Below are positions 57,598 to 64,000 of a DNA stretch of 64,000 nucleotides, piece after piece. Origin of the DNA: JACTOJ01 sp032335695 (GTDB taxonomy: Bacteria > Bacillota > Clostridia > Clostridiales > Clostridiaceae); contig NZ_JACTOJ010000009.1 of NCBI RefSeq assembly GCF_032335695.1, positions 138,061 to 202,060 of the forward strand, read 5' to 3'. Made by a program: the position numbers and the translations under genes. The notes below the pieces were generated by a model that made no database searches, had not been told where the DNA came from, and worked only from the letters and a program-made list of their open reading frames with translations. The stretch's first letter is position 1, and every line of letters begins with the position of its first letter.

Positions 57598-58386
57598 ATG
57601 AAAAAAATATTATCCTTGTTAATGGTGTTAACCGTAGGAACTGCTATTATGGCAGGATGTTCGAAGAAAGATCAGTATGCTAACAGTTTAGAAAAGGTTC
57701 AAAAAACTAAAAAAATTACTATAGGAATAGATCCTACATACCCTCCTATGGAATTTAAAGATGAATCTAATAAGTTAGTGGGATTTGATATAGAAATGGC
57801 TACAGATGTCGCTAAAAAGCTTGGAGCTACTCCAGAATTTGTACCTACATCTTGGGATGGAATTTTTATGTCTCTTAAATCTAAAAAGTTCGATGTTATA
57901 CATTCTAGCGTAAGTGTAACTGATGAAAGAAAAAAGGAAATGATATTTACACAATCTTATGTAACTGGCGGAGCTACTATATATGTTAAAAAAGGCGGCC
58001 CATCAATAGTTACTACGGATGATTTAAAGGGTAAGGTAGTTGCCTGTCAGTCCGGAACTACAGCTGAAGATGCTCTTTCAAAGCTTAGCGGCATGAAGGA
58101 AGTAAAGAAGTTTGATGCTATGACCGATGCTTTCCTTGATCTTCAAAGCGGCAGAGTAGATGTGGTAGCTTCCGATCCAATGGTTGGTGACTATTATGTG
58201 AGCAAAGACCCGACTAAATATGAAAAGGCAAAGCTTGTTTTAGCTAAAGAAGACATAGCCGTAGCTTTCAGACCAGAAGAGACAAAGCTTAGAGATGAAT
58301 ACGATAAGGCAATTAGCGATTTAAAAGCTGACGGAACTCTTTCAAAGCTTTCTGAAAAATGGTTTGGCTACGATATTTATAAATAA
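57598..58386 (+). CDS. polar amino-acid ABC transporter, substrate-binding lipoprotein
   Basis: 262 residues. Signal peptide with lipobox IMAGC (Cys19 from ATG 57598). The SBP_bac_3 domain begins KKITIGIDPTYPPMEFKDESNKLVGFDIEM and carries DGIFMSLKSKKFDVIHSSVSVTDERKK and VVACQSGTTAEDAL. It binds a polar amino acid such as cystine, glutamine or arginine. GGGGTG precedes the start. Permease and ATPase genes follow, after a 192-bp gap with a large hairpin. Confidence 0.94.
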   Translation: MKKILSLLMVLTVGTAIMAGCSKKDQYANSLEKVQKTKKITIGIDPTYPPMEFKDESNKLVGFDIEMATDVAKKLGATPEFVPTSWDGIFMSLKSKKFDVIHSSVSVTDERKKEMIFTQSYVTGGATIYVKKGGPSIVTTDDLKGKVVACQSGTTAEDALSKLSGMKEVKKFDAMTDAFLDLQSGRVDVVASDPMVGDYYVSKDPTKYEKAKLVLAKEDIAVAFRPEETKLRDEYDKAISDLKADGTLSKLSEKWFGYDIYK

Positions 58387-58402
58387 GTAAGTATAAAGTA
58401 GT

Positions 58403-58485
58403 ATATCCAAGTTCAAGGTTAAAGTGAAGAACTGAAAATCATACGGGGTTTATTTTCGGTTTAGATTAACACTGAACTTGGATAT
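58403..58485 (+). other. 83-nt imperfect hairpin between binding-protein and permease genes
   Basis: ATATCCAAGTTCA (58403-58415) pairs exactly with TGAACTTGGATAT (58473-58485). Inside, AACTGAAAAT pairs with ATTTTCGGTT (one wobble). There is no long U tract (TGTTTTAT follows). It may stabilise the upstream mRNA and limit read-through so that binding protein exceeds permease. Confidence 0.6.
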
Positions 58486-58578
58486 GTTTTATAAAGCAGT
58501 ATATGTTAAAACATTCCTGCTCAGCTAGTTCAAATTTTTACGGAATAATATATTAATTTATATATGGGGGACGATTGT

Positions 58579-59223
58579 ATGAGTATTGACATTGCAAAGG
58601 CAGTGCTTCCTTTACTGCTCAAAGGTACAGTTTATACTATAGAGCTTACTTTATATTCAATAATATTAGGAAGCATACTTGGAGTATTTATAACTTTAAT
58701 GAGAATATCAAACAATAAAATTTTAGCTTCGATAGCATCAATCTATAATTGGATATTTAGAGGAACACCTCTATTGCTTCAAATATCTTTTTTCTATTTT
58801 GGTCTTTATTTTGTAGGAATAACGATGACTACCATGGAAGCAGCAATTTTAAGCTTAAGCTTAAATTCAGCAGCTTATATGTCTGAAATAATAAGAGGTG
58901 GAATATTATCTGTGGACAAGGGTCAGTTTGAAGCATCTAAGGCATTAGGCTTTGGATATTTCACCACTATGAGAAAGATAATACTGCCTCAGACTATAAG
59001 AGTTATAATTCCATCCGTAAGCAATCAATTTATAGGACTTTTAAAGGATACTTCCTTAGTTTCCGTAATAGCCTTAGAAGAGCTTATGAAAACTGCAAGT
59101 CTTCAGGTTTCAGCAAGAGCTGATTTTACACCTTATATAATGGCAGCAGTTATATATTTAATACTTACGAGCATGTTCAATGGCATTTTCTCCTTAGCAG
59201 AGAAAAAGCTATCTGTGTACTAG
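58579..59223 (+). CDS. polar amino-acid ABC transporter, permease
   Basis: 214 residues with about five membrane helices; HisM-type N-terminal part LLKGTVYTIELTLYSIILGSILGVFITLMR and the EAA loop GGILSVDKGQFEASKALGFGYFTTMRKIILPQ. ATG 58579 is 6 bases after GGGGGACG. It probably works as a homodimer with the ATPase encoded 16 bp downstream. Confidence 0.95.
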   Translation: MSIDIAKAVLPLLLKGTVYTIELTLYSIILGSILGVFITLMRISNNKILASIASIYNWIFRGTPLLLQISFFYFGLYFVGITMTTMEAAILSLSLNSAAYMSEIIRGGILSVDKGQFEASKALGFGYFTTMRKIILPQTIRVIIPSVSNQFIGLLKDTSLVSVIALEELMKTASLQVSARADFTPYIMAAVIYLILTSMFNGIFSLAEKKLSVY

Positions 59224-59239
59224 AAAAGGAGGGCTAAAG

Positions 59240-59971
59240 ATGTATATTGTAGAAGCAAAGGACCTTTGCAAAAAATATGGGGATTTAACCGTATTTGAAA
59301 ATCTTAATATAAATGTGGCAAAAGGTGAAGTGTTAGTAATAATAGGACCATCAGGCTCAGGTAAGAGTACATTTTTAAGATGCTTAAATCATATTGAAGT
59401 AGCAGACGGCGGAGAAGTAGTGGTTGAGGGAAAAGCTCTTAAGGATATGCATAAGAAGGAAATAAGAAAAACTATTGAAAAAATGGGAATGGTTTTTCAG
59501 AACTTTAATTTATTTCCGCATATGACAGTGTTAAAGAATATTATGGAAGCACCTATATCCGTTAAAAAAGAAGAAAGAAAAGTAGTAGAGGAAAGAGCTG
59601 TTAAACTTTTGGACAAGGTTGGTCTAAAGGATAAATGTGATGTATATCCTTCCAAGCTTTCTGGTGGACAGAAGCAAAGAGTTGCTATAGCTAGAGCATT
59701 GGCTATGGAACCAGATATCATGCTTTTTGATGAACCTACATCCGCATTAGATCCAGAACTTGTAGGGGAAGTTTTGAATGTTATGAAGCAGCTGGCTAAT
59801 GACGGAATGACCATGGTGGTAGTTACACACGAAATGGGCTTTGCTAGAGAAGTGGCTGACAGAGTAATATTCATGGATGGCGGTAAGATAGTAGAGCAGG
59901 GAACACCAGAAGATATATTCACAAACCCTAAAGAAGCAAGAACAAAAGAATTTTTAAATAAAGTTCTTTAA
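59240..59971 (+). CDS. polar amino-acid ABC transporter, ATPase (GlnQ/HisP type)
   Basis: 243 residues with all ABC motifs: Walker A GPSGSGKST, Q-loop MVFQNFNLFPHMTV, signature KLSGGQKQRVAIARAL, Walker B MLFDEPTSALDPE and switch His in VTHEMGFAREV. It energises the permease encoded just upstream. AAAAGGAGG precedes ATG 59240. A terminator follows. Confidence 0.96.
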   Translation: MYIVEAKDLCKKYGDLTVFENLNINVAKGEVLVIIGPSGSGKSTFLRCLNHIEVADGGEVVVEGKALKDMHKKEIRKTIEKMGMVFQNFNLFPHMTVLKNIMEAPISVKKEERKVVEERAVKLLDKVGLKDKCDVYPSKLSGGQKQRVAIARALAMEPDIMLFDEPTSALDPELVGEVLNVMKQLANDGMTMVVVTHEMGFAREVADRVIFMDGGKIVEQGTPEDIFTNPKEARTKEFLNKVL

Positions 59972-59986
59972 ATTGGATATGCTCTA

Positions 59987-60035
59987 AAGGATTATCTTAT
60001 ATGCAGATTGTTAGCATTTAAGATAATCTTTTTTA
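59987..60035 (+). terminator. intrinsic terminator after the amino-acid ABC operon
   Basis: AAGGATTATCTTA pairs with TAAGATAATCTT across a long loop, followed by six T. Confidence 0.82.
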
Positions 60036-60430
60036 ATGGCTTATTTTAAATCAATATTGATTAATTGGCTAATTATGACAAAAAGTGTTGATTTAATTGT
60101 AACTTATAAATGTACATTTGATAAATTTGTAAATGCATATCGAGATATGGTATGACTACCATAAAATATAACTATATATAGGGGTGCTCATATAGCATAA
60201 TATAAATATTTAATATAAGTAAACAAAATTATGATTAACTATTAAAAATACTGTAGAAATGAGTTATAATATAGTAGCATATCAATTAAACATGAAAATA
60301 ATATTTTAATATATATAATTAGGTATGATTTTTATTGTGTATTTCATTGAAGGGAGGGACTGATTTACTAGCTTTATAATTTAATATTAAAGTGTTAAGT
60401 TTTATAGAGTTAATGTAAATTGGGGGAGAC
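60036..60430. other. 395-bp AT-rich gap upstream of the UvrD-like/LexA chimera
   Basis: No gene is seen. TTATTTTAAATCAATATTGA at 60041-60060 may be a decayed A-type repeat. Several possible -10 boxes occur, for example TATAAT at 60266-60271. I found no GAAC..GTTC-type LexA box by eye. The ribosome binding site GGGGGAG of the next gene ends just before its TTG start. Confidence 0.5.
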
Positions 60431-61942
60431 TTGAATCTAGATGCAACTGAAAAAAAAATCGTTTTATCAAAGCCCTTCGGATTATCATTAGTTAAAGGTG
60501 AGAATGAAACAGGTAAAAGTACAATAGCCACCTATAGAGCATTGTATTTAAAAAATAATTATTGCATTTATGACCATGAAAAAATATTAATCATATGCAA
60601 AGATGATAAAAGCTTAGCTTATTCTAAAAATGTATATGTGGAAGCACGAAAAGAAAATGATTATAATACATTATTTTCTGGCGTCAGCAGTGAAATGCCA
60701 GATTTTTTAACTATGGAAAATATCATAGATAAATATTTTGCTATGTCTAAAGATAGTAAAGATATGCCTTTTTTCACATCTGAAGAAAAGGAAAGTATTA
60801 TAGCTCAGTGCGTAGAAACAGCCTGCAGCATATATAAGAACTATAATAGAATAAAATTTATCAAAAATAAAAATTACAAGTTTATATGTGAGGAAATCGA
60901 TTGGATAAGATCCTGCAGCTTTAATAGCGAGGATGAATACCAAAGCTGTAAACGAGCAGGAAGAAAATATTTAGACAGTAGTTTTCCGGTTAAATTATCT
61001 AAGAATTCTACAGCAAGAAAAGCTGTCTTTCATATATACAAACTTTATGCTGATTTTTTGAAAAATAACAAAAAAGTAGATCAGATTGAAAAAGAAAAAA
61101 TAGTACTTAAAGAAATTGTAGAAGGTAATTTAGCATATTACACTCATACTCTAGTTGACGATGCTCATGTTCTGACAAAGCTTCAACTGGATATATTAAT
61201 AGCACTTAATATACAGAAAGCCTATTCTAGCATGATGCTTATGGTTGATCATAAGCTGGATACTTCTAATGGAGCTTGGATAGTAAAAGGAAGAAAGCTA
61301 AAGGAGCTTCAATTTAATGAAAATCCTAGAGTTTTCTATTTAAAGAAACAATCTGCTGCATCCTTACATAAGCTTGTAAGTGAAAAAAGCATTGATAGAT
61401 TTTCAGCAATTGGAAATAAAAAATCGAATTATATGGAGGAATACTCCTTTACAGATATAAGATATAGAAGAAATATAGAATTTTCAAGAGATACATCTAA
61501 TTTCAATGAATTGATATTAAAGGACGGACAGGATGACTTTGTATGCTCAAAAGATGAGCTTACGGTTTTGCCTGTATATAGCAACATTGCAGCAGGAGAG
61601 CCTATTACTATAAATCCAGATCTTCAGGATACCTTTTGCTTACCAAGCTATTGGATAAAGAGTATGAAGAACTGCTTCATGCTTAAGGTAAGAGGAGACA
61701 GTATGATAGGGGCTGGCATAGAAAATGGTGACTATGTAATCATAAAGAGACAAAATAGTGCTGCAGATAGAGACATTGTTGCGGTGGATATTGATGGAAG
61801 TGCCACCTTGAAAAGATTGAATTTAGGGAATAAAGAAGTGCTATTAATGCCAGAAAACGAAAAATATGAACCTATTTCCATTACAAATAAGCAAGCCATT
61901 ATTCTCGGTGTTGCGTATGGTATAATAAAGCGCAAAAATTAA
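60431..61942 (+). CDS. UvrD-like helicase N-terminal half fused to a LexA-type S24 autopeptidase
   Basis: 503 residues. The first 300 resemble domain 1A/1B of UvrD/Rep helicases: NLDATEKKIVLSKPFGLSLVK, Walker A GENETGKST (23-31), IDWIRS near 156, and motif II in TLVDDAHVLTKLQLDIL (242-246, Asp-Asp-Ala-His instead of DExx). Domains 2A/2B with motifs IV-VI are absent. Residues about 378-503 form a complete LexA C-terminal domain: cleavage site Ala388-Gly389 in IAAGEP, Ser424 in RGDSM, Lys461 in ATLKR, and MPENEKYEPI. There is no LexA winged helix. TTG 60431 is close behind GGGGGAG. It may be a damage-triggered self-cleaving protein; function unproven. Confidence 0.85.
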   Translation: MNLDATEKKIVLSKPFGLSLVKGENETGKSTIATYRALYLKNNYCIYDHEKILIICKDDKSLAYSKNVYVEARKENDYNTLFSGVSSEMPDFLTMENIIDKYFAMSKDSKDMPFFTSEEKESIIAQCVETACSIYKNYNRIKFIKNKNYKFICEEIDWIRSCSFNSEDEYQSCKRAGRKYLDSSFPVKLSKNSTARKAVFHIYKLYADFLKNNKKVDQIEKEKIVLKEIVEGNLAYYTHTLVDDAHVLTKLQLDILIALNIQKAYSSMMLMVDHKLDTSNGAWIVKGRKLKELQFNENPRVFYLKKQSAASLHKLVSEKSIDRFSAIGNKKSNYMEEYSFTDIRYRRNIEFSRDTSNFNELILKDGQDDFVCSKDELTVLPVYSNIAAGEPITINPDLQDTFCLPSYWIKSMKNCFMLKVRGDSMIGAGIENGDYVIIKRQNSAADRDIVAVDIDGSATLKRLNLGNKEVLLMPENEKYEPISITNKQAIILGVAYGIIKRKN

Positions 61943-61952
61943 TTAACTAATT

Positions 61953-61977
61953 CGGATATTTTAAATATCCGTTTTTT
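61953..61977 (+). terminator. intrinsic terminator after the chimera gene
   Basis: CGGATATTT-T-AAATATCCG followed by six T, 10 bases beyond the stop codon. Confidence 0.9.
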
Positions 61978-61999
61978 AAATTATCGAGGGGGGCATGAA

Positions 62000-63856
62000 T
62001 TGTTTAATCACGGCATAGAAGCGGATATTAAGAAAAAGTTCAGCATCAAGGATAAAATAGCTTATATTTTAAGCGATAAAATGGCAGTGATAGTATTTAT
62101 TATCATCTATTTGAAAAATGAAATATTTATGAATTTAATAAAGAGCTCAGGAGCTTCAAAATTAAGCTTTCAGCTGGATACTTATTCACTAATTAATTCA
62201 TATATTTATATATTATTTGCACTGCTGCTTATGAGCTTTGTGTTTTTATTTAAAAAAAGGACGAGGCTATGGTTATTAGTAGCCATAAATATGGTATATT
62301 CAGTAATTTTAGTGGGAGACCTTTGGAATTTCAGAGGCTTTAACTCCTTTTTAAGTCTTCACATGCTAAGCGAGACTCAAAATTTAAATAATCTTTCCAG
62401 TGGTGTGCTTTCTATGGCAAGACCAATAGATTTAGTTTTTATACTGGATAATGTAGTTGTTGTGATATTAGCTATAATATTTAACAAAAGATATAAGACC
62501 ATGGAAAAACGCAAGGGAGTGTTTTCACTAGTGTTTTCCTTTTCATTGGTAATCATATTATTTTTCCATGCAATATATGATTTCCACGGAAATAATTATG
62601 ATGGACCAATGCTGTTTAAGACCCAATGGATTCCTTTCGCCACTATGAGAAATCTATCACCTCTAGGCTATCATGTTTATGATACAGCGGCATTTATAGA
62701 TGACCATAGACCCTATCAGCTAAGTTCTTCCGAGAAAAAAGATATACAGAACTGGCTAGACTATAAAAATGAAGAGCTTCCTAATAATCAGTACAAAGGT
62801 ATCTTTAAAGGAAAAAATCTTATAGTAATACAGGTGGAATCCTTAGAAAGCTTTATATTAAATCAAAGCTATGACAATCAGGAGATTACTCCTAATTTAA
62901 ATAAAATGCTAAAAAACAGCATATATTTTTCAAATTATAATGAACAGGTGAATAATGGTACAAGCTCTGATGCAGATTTAATGACCAATGCATCTGTATA
63001 TCCAGTAAGAAGAGGAAGTACATTTTTTAGATTTCCTGGCAACCAATATAATACTTTCCCAAAATTATTTGAAAGCATGGGATATTACACAGAAGCTTTC
63101 CACTCAGACTTCGGATATTATTGGAATGTAGGAAATGCTTTGATAAATTTCGGCTTTAATAAATTTACAGGCTTAGAATCCTTTCCTCAAAAGGATATTT
63201 ACTACATGGGACTTACAGATAAAAGCTTTTTAACTCAGACAGCAGATATGATAGCAAATGCTAAAAAGCCATTTTATGCTTTTGCTGTAACTAGTACCTC
63301 ACACATGCCCTTTGAGCCAAGAGCAGATATGAAAAGCATGAACTTACCAAAGGACTTTGACAGCACACATATGGGGGGATACTTCCAGGATTTCCACTAT
63401 ACTGATGAGCAGATAGGAAATTTCATAAATTCCTTGGATCAAAAAGGACTCCTTGATAATACGGTTATAGCAATTTATGGTGACCACACCAGCATTCATA
63501 AATACTATGGAGATGAAGTGGCCAATATGAAAAATAAAGAAAGCTGGTGGGGTGATGGCTGGAGAATTCCATTAATCCTATACAGCAAGGGAATGAAGGG
63601 AGAAGAAATAAAGACCATAGGTGGACAGATAGATATAATGCCGACCCTAGCTTATGCTTTTGGTATGGATAAAAGTTTATATGAAAACACCACCATGGGA
63701 AGAAACCTTCTAAATACAAATAAAAGCTATGCAATATTATCCAATGGAACAATCCTTGGCAAAGATAATTTAAATCAAAAGGATATTGATCATTTAGATC
63801 AGGCTTTTGATATCGCAGATAAGATAATAAGGACGGATTATTTTAATAAAAAGTAA
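62000..63856 (+). CDS. LTA synthase-family sulfatase (LtaS-like)
   Basis: 618 residues: five membrane helices in the first 215 residues and an extracellular sulfatase-fold domain. Metal and catalytic residues fit LtaS: Glu in VIQVESLESF, nucleophile Thr in NNGTSSDADLM, DFGYYWNVGNALINFGF, HSDFGYY, and GDHTSIHKYYGDE. LtaS enzymes polymerise glycerol phosphate from phosphatidylglycerol; paralogues start the chain or modify other glycans. TTG 62000 follows GAGGGGGG by about 6 bases. The gene ends at a strong terminator. Confidence 0.93.
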   Translation: MFNHGIEADIKKKFSIKDKIAYILSDKMAVIVFIIIYLKNEIFMNLIKSSGASKLSFQLDTYSLINSYIYILFALLLMSFVFLFKKRTRLWLLVAINMVYSVILVGDLWNFRGFNSFLSLHMLSETQNLNNLSSGVLSMARPIDLVFILDNVVVVILAIIFNKRYKTMEKRKGVFSLVFSFSLVIILFFHAIYDFHGNNYDGPMLFKTQWIPFATMRNLSPLGYHVYDTAAFIDDHRPYQLSSSEKKDIQNWLDYKNEELPNNQYKGIFKGKNLIVIQVESLESFILNQSYDNQEITPNLNKMLKNSIYFSNYNEQVNNGTSSDADLMTNASVYPVRRGSTFFRFPGNQYNTFPKLFESMGYYTEAFHSDFGYYWNVGNALINFGFNKFTGLESFPQKDIYYMGLTDKSFLTQTADMIANAKKPFYAFAVTSTSHMPFEPRADMKSMNLPKDFDSTHMGGYFQDFHYTDEQIGNFINSLDQKGLLDNTVIAIYGDHTSIHKYYGDEVANMKNKESWWGDGWRIPLILYSKGMKGEEIKTIGGQIDIMPTLAYAFGMDKSLYENTTMGRNLLNTNKSYAILSNGTILGKDNLNQKDIDHLDQAFDIADKIIRTDYFNKK

Positions 63857-63873
63857 TAAAGAAGAATTTGAAT

Positions 63874-63909
63874 AAAAAACGCAGAGGTGAATAAGCTTCT
63901 GCGTTTTTT
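63874..63909 (+). terminator. intrinsic terminator after the LtaS-like gene
   Basis: AAAACGCAGA pairs with TCTGCGTTTT, then more T; long loop. No further gene is seen up to base 64000. Confidence 0.88.
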
Positions 63910-64000
63910 GTCGTTATGTGTATTAATGTGAAGGAAAAATACGAACGATAATTGTTTATATTAAGCTCCACAGCCTGTAATATAGATACATAAAAGTAAA

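Noticed and set aside
60041..60060. Another A-type repeat copy
   Set aside because: Only one arm resembles the family and the second arm is too degenerate; kept as a possible relic in the gap entry.
1..64000. CRISPR array
   Set aside because: The dispersed repeats are single palindromes at gene ends, not evenly spaced direct repeats with unique spacers.
1..64000. Insertion sequence, prophage or integrative element
   Set aside because: No transposase, integrase, phage structural gene or tRNA attachment site was recognised; gene order is that of a core chromosome.

Overview
The window is a 64-kb piece of an AT-rich, low-GC Gram-positive chromosome. Gene content (Spo0A-box-controlled abrB, single-cluster ferredoxin, anaerobic NrdDG, clostridial Mrp, frequent TTG/GTG starts, strong AGGAGG ribosome binding sites, U-tract terminators) fits Clostridium sensu stricto. 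I did not identify the species. No tRNA, rRNA, CRISPR array, insertion sequence or prophage was recognised. Most of the window is ordinary core chromosome. The accessory signal lies in dispersed small repeats, a few decayed genes and several unusual domain fusions.

Layout. 1-5.5 kb: end of a sugar ABC permease gene, then a YesM-type histidine kinase and two tandem YesN-type AraC response regulators, the first split by an in-frame TAG. 5.9-9 kb (minus): pantothenate operon (DUF2520 reductase, panB, panC, panD). 9.3-14.2 kb: cold-shock gene, then tatD-yabE-rnmV-rsmA as in Bacillus, interrupted by a Fur-box-bearing remnant of a siderophore ABC ATPase. 14.2-17.2 kb: three genes of unknown function, two with an N-terminal membrane anchor or lipoprotein signal. 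17.2-21 kb: Mrp, ferredoxin, TPP-riboswitch thiT, a tiny gene, PadR, YerB. 21.3-25.4 kb: nrdDG and asnS. 25.5-29.4 kb: YcgR/YcgQ-like pair, PTS IIA, TrmN6-like and RsmI methyltransferases. 29.6-32.7 kb: NlpC/P60 hydrolase, abrB, a long AT-rich gap, DUF1836. 33-38.3 kb: nuclease-helicase fusion, orphan AgrC-like kinase, NodB deacetylase. 38.5-42.3 kb: ispF, class D sortase, second deacetylase, rluF. 42.4-46.6 kb: glutaredoxin, a SigI-like/RsgI fusion, mntP, glycerol-1-phosphate dehydrogenase, patatin. 46.7-52 kb: sulfur cluster (Rrf2 regulator, SAM-riboswitch metA, cysK, cysteine desulfurase, thiI). 52.2-60 kb: DNA polymerase IV, orphan ECF sigma factor, DUF2156, GNAT, citrate synthase, polar amino-acid ABC transporter. 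60.4-63.9 kb: UvrD-like/LexA-peptidase chimera and an LtaS-like enzyme.

Most notable: (i) a protein joining the N-terminal half of a UvrD-type helicase to a complete LexA autopeptidase; (ii) a protein joining a degenerate C-terminal SigI-like domain to a membrane RsgI-type anti-sigma factor; (iii) two related families of palindromic repeats (about 40 bp and 75-210 bp), most copies lying next to gene ends; (iv) candidate AUA and CUG start codons; (v) riboswitches, operators and structured leaders. All calls come from reading sequence and recalled family knowledge; no search was run.
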